NCBI GenBank assembly: GCA_012026835.1
Contig: VEPN01000021.1
Span: 1-49,809, forward strand
DNA: 49,809 nt
From: Candidatus Methanoperedens sp.
Lineage (GTDB): Archaea > Halobacteriota > Methanosarcinia > Methanosarcinales > Methanoperedenaceae
Direction: 5' to 3'
This document shows positions 41,484-48,895 of the stretch, in pieces. The notes under the pieces were generated by a model. That model did not search any database. It worked only from the letters and a program-made list of their open reading frames with translations, and was not told the DNA's origin. A program made the translations under genes and the position numbers. Numbering within the stretch: the first letter of the stretch is position 1; the number at the start of each line of letters is the position of its first letter.

Positions 41484-42254
41484 ATGAATAAAAGTATTGT
41501 GCTATTATTATATGGTTTTCTGACCATGATTATTTTTGCAGGAGTAGTAAGTGCTGAACCGAGCGTAACTATAGAACCGTCCTCTGCACATAGAGGTGAT
41601 ACAGTAACTATATCAGGTGCAGGTTGGATGCCAGGTGAAACTTTGAATATTTATGATGAAGAAGGTAATTTTTTCTTTGAATGGGTATTTGATATACATC
41701 CCGTTGTCAAAGAGGATGGTACTTTTTCTGTTATAACAGATGTACCAAAAGGTTTTTCACAAATATCTATTGGTATCTATGATTTTAGCTTTAGTGGTTC
41801 AGAATCGGAAGAGCAGACATGGGCAAGTCTTGAAGTTTTGCCCGGTATAATCTGGGTTGTACCTTCAAGTGGCCCTCCCGGAACTAAAATTGATATTTAT
41901 GGAGACCTTTTTTCTGATTCTGGAGGACGTACTGAAGATGTAAGTTTTGATTCAAGATTCTTATGGGGTCGAGAAGGTCCTGATGATGGCCAAGGGTGCC
42001 AAAATTTGGTTGACCATATTGGCTTTTATATTAATATTGGAAGCAGTGTTGGAGCATGTCGAGATAATTATTATATTCCAGGAGATGCAACACCCGGTTG
42101 GCATAAAATTACAGTTCACGATGATGGCGGTGTTTCAGCCGATTTCTATGTTACTTCACCTACATATATCCCAGAATATCCTACAATAGCGCTTCCAATA
42201 GTTGCATTGATTGGATTTGTGTTTATATTGCAGAGATATCAAATCAATAGATAA
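41484..42254 (+). CDS. Secreted surface protein with PEF-CTERM-like sorting tail
   Basis: Signal peptide SIVLLLYGFLTMIIFAGVVS followed by A-E cleavage. Two immunoglobulin/TIG-like domains: VTIEPSSAHRGDTVTISGAG and WVVPSSGPPGTKIDIYGDLF with GDATPGWHKITV. The end IPEYPTIALPIVALIGF plus basic QRYQINR has the PEF-CTERM layout (motif, helix, basic tail) with Tyr in place of Phe, a tail removed by archaeosortase. Start 41484 fits the AGGTGG site. It is probably anchored on the cell surface; its ligand is unknown. Confidence 0.82.
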   Translation: MNKSIVLLLYGFLTMIIFAGVVSAEPSVTIEPSSAHRGDTVTISGAGWMPGETLNIYDEEGNFFFEWVFDIHPVVKEDGTFSVITDVPKGFSQISIGIYDFSFSGSESEEQTWASLEVLPGIIWVVPSSGPPGTKIDIYGDLFSDSGGRTEDVSFDSRFLWGREGPDDGQGCQNLVDHIGFYINIGSSVGACRDNYYIPGDATPGWHKITVHDDGGVSADFYVTSPTYIPEYPTIALPIVALIGFVFILQRYQINR

Positions 42255-42267
42255 TATTATTTGAAAA

Positions 42268-42311
42268 GGTATGCAGGGGTATTACAAAAAGCATACATCA
42301 AACTGCATACC
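42268..42311 (+). terminator. Hairpin downstream of the surface-protein gene
   Basis: Perfect 9-bp arms GGTATGCAG (42268-42276) and CTGCATACC (42303-42311) enclose a 26-base loop, followed by GATTCTTTT. It stands 14 bp after the stop codon. The arm word is shared with the hairpin at 3516-3540, so it may be a dispersed element as well as a terminator. Confidence 0.5.
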
Positions 42312-42390
42312 CGATTCTTTTATGATTGCAAGGGGCATGATTCATCTATTCGATAAGTCGGATGGCCTACCTTATGACATCACACTAAAA

Positions 42391-43197
42391 CTACGCTACT
42401 CCTTTAGAATTTTTATAAAACAATACCATTACGAATAAGATAATAGTGGCGAACACTATCGCCCCTCCTGTGGCTATGTTAAAATAATAAGAGCTTATCA
42501 GGCCTGCTATTACTGAAAATATCGCAAATATTATTGAAAATAATATTGTTTCTCTGAAATTGCCGGCAATGAGCAGGCTTGTTGCCGCTGGAACAACAAG
42601 CAGCGAGGAAACCAGCAGGACCCCAACGATTTTTATTGATATGACAACTGTTATCGCAGTCAGGACAAACAGCGCATTATTTAATTTCTCAACAGGGATT
42701 CCACTGACCATCGCAGATTCTTCATCAAACGTAAGATAGACCAGCTCTTTATAAAAAAGAATTATGGCTCCTACGGTCAGGATGCCCAATATCAGGATTA
42801 TTTGCAGGTCTGTTTCATCCACAGTAAGGATGCTGCCAAAAAGATAGCTGAACAGGTTAACATTAAAACCGTTTGCAAGACTTAACAGGATAACGGCTAC
42901 AGCAAGACCTGCCGAGAAAAATATTGCTATAGCCACATCTCCCCGAACTTCTGTTTTTCGCAGGCGGCTAATGCCCAGGGCGCTGGCCACGGCGAACAAC
43001 AGGGCTGAAATGAGAGGATAAACGTTTAAGAATAAACCCAGGGCTACCCCGCCCAATGCGATATGGGCCAGCCCGTCACCGATCATAGAGAGCCTTTTTA
43101 AAACAATAAAAGTACCAACAGCAGAGCATATTATTGCGATCATCATACCAGCGACCAGGGCCCGCTGCATAAAACCATATTGGAATATTTCAAGCAT
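42391..43197 (-). CDS. znuB: Zinc/manganese-type ABC transporter permease
   Basis: ABC-3 family permease with about eight hydrophobic helices: FMQRALVAGMMIAIICSAVG near the start, VLKRLSMIGDGLAHIALGGVAL (broken by TM2), RGDVAIAIFFSAGLAVAV and SSLLVVPAATSLLIAGNF. This is the membrane part of a metal importer with the genes at 43199 and 43932. GGAG six bases before ATG 43197 supports that start over 43209. Metal choice among Zn, Mn or Fe cannot be fixed by the permease alone. Confidence 0.9.
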   Translation of the reverse strand: MLEIFQYGFMQRALVAGMMIAIICSAVGTFIVLKRLSMIGDGLAHIALGGVALGLFLNVYPLISALLFAVASALGISRLRKTEVRGDVAIAIFFSAGLAVAVILLSLANGFNVNLFSYLFGSILTVDETDLQIILILGILTVGAIILFYKELVYLTFDEESAMVSGIPVEKLNNALFVLTAITVVISIKIVGVLLVSSLLVVPAATSLLIAGNFRETILFSIIFAIFSVIAGLISSYYFNIATGGAIVFATIILFVMVLFYKNSKGVA

Positions 43198-43198
43198 A

Positions 43199-43939
43199 CT
43201 AATCTCCATGCAAATGGTGTATTGTTTTCATTCCCTCTATTGGAATACCTGTGAAAAACTCGGCAGGATGGCATCCCGGAAAAAGTTTTTTGTTCATGCA
43301 CGCAAGCTTTCCTACGCGGGAAGTCACTGTACCGATATCGTGGGTAACAAGTACCAGGGTGATTCTTCGTTCCTTGTTTAATCTCTCTAAAAAATCGTAA
43401 AATTCTTTTTGCACCCTGACATCCACGCCTGCCGTGGGTTCATCAAGAATCAATAACTCAGGTTCACTTGCCAGCGCCCGTGCTATGAATATCCGCTGTT
43501 TCTCCCCGCCTGATAATGCACCTATCCTTTTATTCCTGTATCCTTTCATGCCTACAGTCTCCAGGGCATATTCTATTATTTCAAAATCTCTTTTATCAAG
43601 CTTTCTCAATAATCCTTTTTTTGAAAACCTGCCCATCGAAACAACTTCAAATACACTCAAAGGAAAATTCGGGTCAAAATTTATGGCATGCTGGGCGACA
43701 TATCCTATCTTATGCCAGTCCCTGAAATGATGAATATCTTCACCGAACAGTTTTATTGTGCCGCTTTTCGGTTTTATCAGCCTGAGCATTATCTTCAGCA
43801 GTGTTGTTTTGCCTGAGCCGTTGGGGCCGATAATCCCTAAAAAATCTCCGCGTGAAATAACAAGGTTAATATCTTCAAGAACGCTTATGCCTTCACTGTC
43901 AAAATTTATGTTAGTTATCTCAATTATTTTTTCATCCAT
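43199..43939 (-). CDS. znuC: Zinc/manganese-type ABC transporter ATPase
   Basis: Walker A GPNGSGKTTLLKIMLR, Q-loop IGYVAQHAINFDPNFPLSV (characteristic of metal importers), signature LSGGEKQRIFIARALA, Walker B LLILDEPTAGVD and switch LVLVTHDIGTV. ATG 43939 overlaps the upstream lipoprotein stop by 8 bp; the longer frame to 43957 lacks a site. The C-terminal part is histidine-bearing (IHHLHGD), possibly metal-sensing. Confidence 0.92.
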   Translation of the reverse strand: MDEKIIEITNINFDSEGISVLEDINLVISRGDFLGIIGPNGSGKTTLLKIMLRLIKPKSGTIKLFGEDIHHFRDWHKIGYVAQHAINFDPNFPLSVFEVVSMGRFSKKGLLRKLDKRDFEIIEYALETVGMKGYRNKRIGALSGGEKQRIFIARALASEPELLILDEPTAGVDVRVQKEFYDFLERLNKERRITLVLVTHDIGTVTSRVGKLACMNKKLFPGCHPAEFFTGIPIEGMKTIHHLHGD

Positions 43940-44837
43940 TCTCCACCTCAAGCGCAAGCTTAAGATTTTTCACATTCTCACGCATTAAACTAAAGTAGTT
44001 CTCCCCTTGTTTTATCTGGTCTTCTGAAAGTCCCTCTACAGGGTTAAGTACAAGTGTTTGCGCTCCCGTTTCTTTTGAAATAACATCAGATAGTTTTGGG
44101 CTTACCAGAGTCTCAAAAAAAATATATTTCACTTCGTTCTCCTTTGCAATCCTTATTATCTCTACAATCTTTGCCGGACCGGGCTCAATCTCAGGAGAAA
44201 GTCCTGCAATTGCGATTTGCTTTAAACCATACCTCCTGGCAAAATAGCTGAATGCACTGTGAGAACTGATAAAAACTTTCTTCCTGGCAGGAGCCAATTC
44301 TTTTGAAATATATGCATCCAGATCACCCAGGTCCTGCATAAGTGCCCTGGCATTGGCACTGTAATAATCACTATTTTGCGGATCTGCTTTTATAAACGCT
44401 TTCTCGATGGCTCCTGCCTGCTGTTTTGCCAGCACAGGATCAAGCCAGATATGCGGGTCTGTCACACCTCCTTCATTAACCAGTCCAATCCCTTCACTTG
44501 AATCCACAATTATTAATCCGGATCTGGCATTTTTCAGTATTTTATCTACATAAGGTTCAAGACCTGCCCCGTTATAAACAAAAATATCAGCAGATTGTAT
44601 CCTGATAATGTCCTTTGGGCCGGGTTCCCAGTCATGCGGCTCCACTCCTGCGGGAACCAGTACCGATACTGCGGCTTTATCACCACCGATGCGCTGTGAG
44701 AATTCATAGAGGGGATAGAACGTGGTAACTACATTTATCTTTCCGGTTTTTGGCGGCTGTTCGATGCACCCTGTAGTGCCCACAAATAATACAAATACAA
44801 AAATCAGAATAAATGCAGATTTTGCAGGTTTCATCAC
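43932..44837 (-). CDS. znuA: Metal-binding lipoprotein of ABC importer (ZnuA/TroA-like)
   Basis: Lipobox FVGTTGC. The cluster A-I binding-protein fold shows VVTTFYPLYEFSQRIGGD, PAGVEPHDWEPGPKDI (His 1), TDPHIWLDPVLAKQQA (His 2), ISSHSAFSYFARRYGL (His 3) and the linker helix. The His-rich loop often seen in zinc forms between His 1 and His 2 is missing. Presented at the cell surface to ZnuB/C. The regulator gene lies 7 bp upstream, so the four genes form one operon. Confidence 0.92.
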   Translation of the reverse strand: MMKPAKSAFILIFVFVLFVGTTGCIEQPPKTGKINVVTTFYPLYEFSQRIGGDKAAVSVLVPAGVEPHDWEPGPKDIIRIQSADIFVYNGAGLEPYVDKILKNARSGLIIVDSSEGIGLVNEGGVTDPHIWLDPVLAKQQAGAIEKAFIKADPQNSDYYSANARALMQDLGDLDAYISKELAPARKKVFISSHSAFSYFARRYGLKQIAIAGLSPEIEPGPAKIVEIIRIAKENEVKYIFFETLVSPKLSDVISKETGAQTLVLNPVEGLSEDQIKQGENYFSLMRENVKNLKLALEVENG

Positions 44838-44844
44838 AGCGGCC

Positions 44845-45270
44845 TCAGGGACAGCAGCAGCACGTATCCCGGCTTATCCTGGTTCCGCACGGGCTGTGGT
44901 CAGGATGGGAGAAATTCTTGCATAATGTGTCAACCACATCTTTCGTAACAAAATATTCAAATCTTCCGGCAGCCTGGCATGCGGTTTTTGCATCCATTCC
45001 CATTCCTACCAGCATGCACACTATAAGCCCATGCCGCCTGTTCAGGAATTCAGCGTACCTGATACCTTTTTCTGTCAGGGAACAGCCATGATAGGGTGCA
45101 TAGGTTATTAAATCTGTTTTAGCCAGTTCAAGCAATATCTTGGTTGTCGTGGAAGGATCGACATTGAACTTCCCTGATATCTCAGTGGTCTTTGCACTTT
45201 TTCTTTCTTTGATGAATTTCAGGTAGTCTATTTTTTTCGGGGAAAGTTCCAATCCATTTATACCTATCAT
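44845..45270 (-). CDS. DtxR/MntR-family metalloregulator with Cys-rich tail
   Basis: Winged helix: SPKKIDYLKFIKERKSAKTT, ISGKFNVDPSTTTKILLELA, DLITYAPYHGCSLTEKGIRYA. A dimerisation helix with RRHGLIVCMLVGMGMDAKTA, EYFVTKDVVDTLCKNFSHPD follows the DtxR layout, including Cys/His/Glu positions for metal. The end GTRISRDTCCCCP is an unusual tail of four consecutive cysteines. It leads the metal-uptake operon and likely represses it through the overlapping palindromes at 45274-45297 when metal is plentiful. Confidence 0.85.
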   Translation of the reverse strand: MIGINGLELSPKKIDYLKFIKERKSAKTTEISGKFNVDPSTTTKILLELAKTDLITYAPYHGCSLTEKGIRYAEFLNRRHGLIVCMLVGMGMDAKTACQAAGRFEYFVTKDVVDTLCKNFSHPDHSPCGTRISRDTCCCCP

Positions 45271-45273
45271 AGT

Positions 45274-45297
45274 TCCAAATTTGGAGTCACTCCAAAT
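45274..45297 (-). promoter_or_regulatory. Overlapping metalloregulator operators
   Basis: TCCAAATTTGGA (45274-45285) is a perfect 12-bp palindrome. ATTTGGAGT/ACTCCAAAT (45279-45287 and 45289-45297) is a second inverted repeat around one central base. They share the middle half-site, giving three TCCAAA-type half-sites within 24 bp, 4 bp before the regulator ATG. This position covers the transcription start and fits repression by the DtxR-like protein. Confidence 0.75.
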
Positions 45298-45353
45298 ATA
45301 ACTATCGGTTAATCCGTAACTCTTCCTATTTTACGTAATACTCAAATTAATGT

Positions 45354-45611
45354 TCAATTTTTCAATAATAGCAATCCATAGACCTTATAATAAAGAAGCA
45401 GAGCAATAAAATTCACAAACATCCACCCTTCCATGGCAGAATCATCCCTCATATAACTGCGATCTGCATTCAACACATTTTTGAACGTGAAAAAAGCAAA
45501 AAAAGATTTATTTGCTCGTTTTTTTTCTTTATCATATTCGCTTCTGATTTTGTAGAGATAATAATATTTTCCAAGTTTTCTTATTTCTGTCCCTTTTGTC
45601 TTGTGTTTCAT
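45354..45611 (-). pseudogene. Internally deleted IS1634/IS4-type transposase remnant
   Basis: The first ~34 residues (KTKGTEIRKLGKYYYLYKI, YDKEKKRANK) match the N-terminus of archaeal IS1634-like transposases. The reading then jumps to the typical C-terminal segment FKNVLNADRSYMRDDSAMEG, WMFVNFIALLLYYKVYGLL. The whole DDE catalytic core is missing, so 85 codons remain of a protein usually over 450. Direct repeats TACGTAATA lie at 45332-45340 and 45646-45654 around it. Confidence 0.7.
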
Positions 45612-45634
45612 TACCTAGTCAGGATGTCTCATAA

Positions 45635-45654
45635 TATTACGTATATACGTAATA
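45635..45654 (-). promoter_or_regulatory. 20-bp perfect palindrome upstream of the transposase remnant
   Basis: The 20 bases read the same on both strands and contain two TACGTA cores. It stands 24 bp before the remnant's start and next to a TATA-like CTTTATATATTGC on the minus strand (about 45653-45665). It could be an operator or the end of the lost element. The core matches the boxes in front of the CcdA-like gene at 384-466. Confidence 0.45.
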
Positions 45655-45726
45655 GCAATATATAAAGATTTCGTTTTCTGTTGGCGGGTTTTAAAAAATA
45701 TTGGGTAAATCAGGCGGAGTTAGGGA

Positions 45727-45840
45727 TTAATGACTGTTCTGAAGTGTTAGGTTTTTTCCAATACTCTCCTCACCAACTCCACCCCCTCCGCAGCCCAACA
45801 TTTCGCGCACAATCGCACCAGAATTCACACCCATGTCTGG
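45727..45840 (-). pseudogene. Fragment resembling the C-terminal (DHHA1) end of alanyl-tRNA synthetase
   Basis: One minus-strand frame reads DMGVNSGAIVREMLGCGGGG before losing similarity and stopping at 45727-45729. GVNSGAIVREM followed by a Gly run is the pattern of the DHHA1 domain at the end of AlaRS. Other frames here also lack early stops, so the assignment is uncertain. Similar tail fragments appear at 47675 and possibly 48769. Confidence 0.35.
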
Positions 45841-45861
45841 GCGCTCTCGCCTGCCATGCAA

Positions 45862-46069
45862 TCATAAGATCAAATTCAATGAATATGAGCCGTCACTATT
45901 TCTAACTATCAATTTCTTCTGGATGAGAAATTCTATGTGCTTATCGATATCATCCGCGCCAAATTCATGAACTATCTCCTCTTCAGTAGCATTTCCCTTC
46001 TTCAGACGGTCAAGTATCATTTGTGACGAGTTTCTCCATTTCCCTTTTCAGATATTCACGATCGAACAT
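45862..46069 (-). pseudogene. Small winged-helix-like gene with a frameshift
   Basis: Two overlapping frames: MFDREYLKREMEKLVT from ATG 46069, and MILDRLKKGNATEEEIVHEF, KHIEFLIQKKLIVRNSDGSY to TGA at 45862-45864. Removing one base from the triplet run at 46020-46022 joins them into a 68-residue protein with a winged-helix-like second half. Either a recent frameshift, an indel error, or two coupled small frames; the continuity of the protein pattern favours a frameshift. Its location next to the ATPase suggests a former partner. Confidence 0.45.
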
Positions 46070-46070
46070 C

Positions 46071-46194
46071 TCAGTTCACCTTTATGCTGTTAAAGATATC
46101 CATGTATTCATTCCATGGAAGCACAAAGTTGTTGTTCTTCTTTTTTGTCCTGACATATTCCAGAAGCGAATCTATATGCTCTGATGAGAGAGGG
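46071..46194 (-). pseudogene. Out-of-frame coding stretch at the end of the ATPase gene
   Basis: In the phase reached by adding one T to the run at 46195-46199, the DNA reads FPLSSEHIDSLLEYVRTKKK, NNNFVLPWNEYMDIFNSIKV to TGA at 46071-46073. It has protein-like composition but no start codon. It may be a lost C-terminal extension of the ATPase or the end of a small partner gene. The next gene would start 2 bp after its stop, as in an operon. Confidence 0.4.
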
Positions 46195-47632
46195 AAAAAT
46201 CCTCCAGATCAAAAACCGTAAAGCCTCTGTCCCTCAATTCTTCTTTTCGTTCAATTTTCTTTGCAATGATTCCGAAGTATTCCTTTCTATCCGTTATATT
46301 CCAGTCGACTAACGTTGCTTTTTCTTTTAAGGTTTCCAGGATTTTTTCTGCATCTTTCAATTTCAAATCCTGCCACTTGCATTCACAGAACAGGATATGC
46401 TTTGTTCTTTCGGAAAGAGCTACGAGGTCTATCTCCACAGCTTTTCTCCCGGTTTCATCCCTGCTCATGCCCCACCAGTTCCCGATTTTTGAAAAACCGG
46501 ATTGAAGCTTGTTTTTACGGTTAAGTTCCCATAAAAATTGCTTTGACATATCCTCGAATCGCCTGCCGTGATATTTTGTGATATCATTCTCAATAATATT
46601 CTGAATCTCTTCGTAATTCCCTATTTCAAAAAGAGTCAAATTCTTATGAATATACCTGAACCAGAATGCCATAACAGGATTGCGTATTTTATATATGCCT
46701 TTTCGCGACTTCCTTATATCCTCGGTTACAGGAACGCTCCTCTCTACGGCTTCGTATGTATCTACAAGGTCGCTGAGATACCTTGTAATGGAAGTCATAT
46801 TCAGCCCGGCATACGTGGCAATTTCATTCAATTTTGTGTGACCGGTAGCAATTGCTTCAAGAATTGTGTAGTATGTGCCCTTCCTTTTGCCAAACTCCTG
46901 CCTCAATATATCGAGGACTTCCATCCCGAAAGGTGCGTTCTCCCTGAGGAAGAAAAATGTTATAATATCAAGAAGCGGTTTTCTTTCAAGCTCGAAGTCC
47001 TCTATGGCAACATAATATTTAGGCATGCCTCCGAATACCGAATAGAACTCAACTGCATCCGCCTCTTTTGAGTTGCCCAGTGCTGAAAGCATTTCCTTTG
47101 CGTGCATATAGGACAAAGGCAGGAGCTTAATTTTTATTTTTATCCTCCCATATAAAGGTGCTTTCATGTCTTCAAATGTTTTTTTGATAAGACCCATGAC
47201 CGAACCCAGGAAAATGAATTGAATCGGTAAATTCTTGTTTTCATCAAATTTTCGCTGGAGCATTGAATAAAAAGCAGGGTATATATCACGAAAGTTCTGG
47301 AATTCATCAAAAACGATAACCATGCCCTTGCATCTATCGAATAATATGTCGATGAATTTTTCCCAGGTATCAATGCTTGCAAGGGTATCAATGATCTTCC
47401 TCCTTTTGAACTCTTCTTCAAATTCGCCAAGCAGGGCTTTGGAGGTTTTGTTATCATAAACGAAAAAATATATTGATGGTTTATTTTTCATGAATTCTTT
47501 GACAAGCTCTGTTTTCCCCACCCGTCTCATGCCATAGATGATAGTGGAGAAGAGGCGCTTCTTTGATATAGAGTAGCCCGATTCGAGTTCTTTAAGCTCG
47601 GAGCTTCGGTCTATGAATTCCATAGTATTCAC
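46172..47632 (-). CDS. Archaeal-type AAA ATPase with DUF234-like C-terminal domain
   Basis: Walker A GMRRVGKTELVKEF, Walker B MVIVFDEFQNF, sensor-like FIFLGSVMGLIKK, then a winged helix (TKLNEIATYAGLNMTSITRY), and a C-terminal nuclease-like part EIDLVALSERTKHILFCECK with D...E-x-K spacing as in DUF234. These ATPases occur in many copies in archaea with large strain variation; a defence or mobile-element role is suspected but unproven. 486 residues is full length. The last codons overlap a frame that may be a displaced extension. Confidence 0.85.
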   Translation of the reverse strand: MNTMEFIDRSSELKELESGYSISKKRLFSTIIYGMRRVGKTELVKEFMKNKPSIYFFVYDNKTSKALLGEFEEEFKRRKIIDTLASIDTWEKFIDILFDRCKGMVIVFDEFQNFRDIYPAFYSMLQRKFDENKNLPIQFIFLGSVMGLIKKTFEDMKAPLYGRIKIKIKLLPLSYMHAKEMLSALGNSKEADAVEFYSVFGGMPKYYVAIEDFELERKPLLDIITFFFLRENAPFGMEVLDILRQEFGKRKGTYYTILEAIATGHTKLNEIATYAGLNMTSITRYLSDLVDTYEAVERSVPVTEDIRKSRKGIYKIRNPVMAFWFRYIHKNLTLFEIGNYEEIQNIIENDITKYHGRRFEDMSKQFLWELNRKNKLQSGFSKIGNWWGMSRDETGRKAVEIDLVALSERTKHILFCECKWQDLKLKDAEKILETLKEKATLVDWNITDRKEYFGIIAKKIERKEELRDRGFTVFDLEDFSLSHQSI

Positions 47633-47674
47633 TTAGTGTATTATTCATTTGGTGAATATAAAGTTTATCCAGAA

Positions 47675-47787
47675 TTATCCTATTTTCTCCCTCACCATCT
47701 CCTTCCCCCTCTCCAGCGCCTCCTCAATCCTCGTGACATCCGTCCCCCCGCCCTGCAAATCGGGCACAAATCCGGCGTTATCCACCT
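47675..47787 (-). pseudogene. Fragment resembling the last codons of alanyl-tRNA synthetase
   Basis: Minus strand reads AGFVPDLQGGGTDVTRIEEA, LERGKEMVREKIG and TAA (47675-47677). P-D-L-(A)-Q-G-G-G-T-D followed by a helix with IEEALE is the C-terminal end of many archaeal AlaRS proteins. The sequence upstream changes frame and is lost. GC content is clearly higher than that of the neighbours. No ATG precedes it in frame. It sits between the ATPase and the MNT/HEPN pair. Confidence 0.45.
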
Positions 47788-47944
47788 TACGAATAGGCAG
47801 CCGCATACTGTGAATCTATAAACCTTCGCCATTTCCTCACCTTCATGTAAAAAGATATGGATTTCGTGTACATATTTTATTATGTCGTATACTTGAATAA
47901 TAATTTTATATCAGTATCGCTATCAGATAATATGTGAGACCTTG

Positions 47945-48346
47945 ATGAAACCTGATGAAATATATGAACTTGTAAATAATAGCATGGAGAGATTGAAAAA
48001 TATGCAAGGATTTGAAAAAGTCAGGTTCATTATGCTCTATGGTTCATCGGTCGAAGGTATCCCCCGCGAAGAGTCGGATATTGACTTGTGTATTGATATT
48101 GATGCAGATACCGATTATGAACGCTCAAATTTCAGGCTGAAGGTTATTTCAGAGCTTCCAGATATTTTCGATGTGCAAATATTTGAGCAGCTTCCCGTGT
48201 ATGTGAAAAAGGAAATTATCAAGGGTAAGGTGATTTTTTGCCGTAATGAAGAGTATTTATACGAAACTGCGATTTCCGTGATAAAGGAATTTGAGGATTT
48301 CAAATATCGGTTTTATGATTATATTGGGGAAAGGGTGATTGCATGA
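47945..48346 (+). CDS. mntA: MNT-type nucleotidyltransferase antitoxin (MntA)
   Basis: A minimal nucleotidyltransferase with GSSVEGIPREESDIDLCI, giving the GS...DxD catalytic motif, and a later DVQIFEQLPVYVKKEI. In MNT/HEPN (type VII) systems the MNT protein AMPylates a tyrosine of the HEPN toxin and blocks it. It overlaps the HEPN gene by 4 bp (ATGA). ATG 47945 is preferred to the TTG at 47942. Length 133 is normal. Confidence 0.9.
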   Translation: MKPDEIYELVNNSMERLKNMQGFEKVRFIMLYGSSVEGIPREESDIDLCIDIDADTDYERSNFRLKVISELPDIFDVQIFEQLPVYVKKEIIKGKVIFCRNEEYLYETAISVIKEFEDFKYRFYDYIGERVIA

Positions 48347-48768
48347 GGACTGAGATAATAAGGACTAAAATTGTAGAGATACAGGAAAGCCTGGAGCTTA
48401 TAAGGGAGAATTTGCCTGATAGTTTTGAGGAGTTCGCGTCGCTTGGGCTTTTGAAAGATGGAATGTATAAGCGGATTGAGTTCAGCATCGAGAATATTTT
48501 TGATATATGTGCAATCATTAACACAGACCTCAGGCTTGGGATACCACGTTCTGATGACGACATTCTGGGGATTCTGGTCAGGAATGGGATTATTGATGAT
48601 GAGATGAGGGCAAAGCTGAAAGGGATGAAGGGCTTTCGGAATATTATCGTGCACAGGTATGCGGGAATTGACGATAGGCTTTCTTATGAGTTTTTAAGCG
48701 AGAGGCTTGTGGATTTTGAGGAGTTTATAAGAAAGATAAATGAATTCATAAAAATTCAAAGTAAATGA
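48343..48768 (+). CDS. hepT: HEPN-domain toxin (HepT, DUF86)
   Basis: An all-helical protein of 141 residues. The RNase motif R-x4-H appears as GFRNIIVHRYAGID, with the tyrosine right after the histidine that is the AMPylation target in known systems. SIENIFDICAIINTDLRLG and DDILGILVRNGII are typical DUF86 helices. Expected to cut tRNA or mRNA when free of MntA. It is directly coupled to mntA. Confidence 0.9.
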   Translation: MRTEIIRTKIVEIQESLELIRENLPDSFEEFASLGLLKDGMYKRIEFSIENIFDICAIINTDLRLGIPRSDDDILGILVRNGIIDDEMRAKLKGMKGFRNIIVHRYAGIDDRLSYEFLSERLVDFEEFIRKINEFIKIQSK

Positions 48769-48816
48769 TTATCCAAGCCTCTTCCTCCCTATCTCCAACG
48801 CCTCGTCTATCTCCAC
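48769..48816 (-). pseudogene. Short C-terminal fragment (KVEIDEALEIGRKRLG), possibly AlaRS-like
   Basis: Fifteen codons on the minus strand end at TAA 48769-48771 and resemble the end of the 47675 fragment (I-x-E-A-L-E-x-G-x-x-x-x-x-x-x-G, stop). The GC-rich patch stands out from the AT-rich surroundings. It is short enough to be chance. Confidence 0.25.
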
Positions 48817-48895
48817 CTTTTATCCCCGTCTTTCCTTTATAGGTTTGATAAAGAAAAACCTTTTATTATTAAGTAATAGTTTATATTCGATAAAA

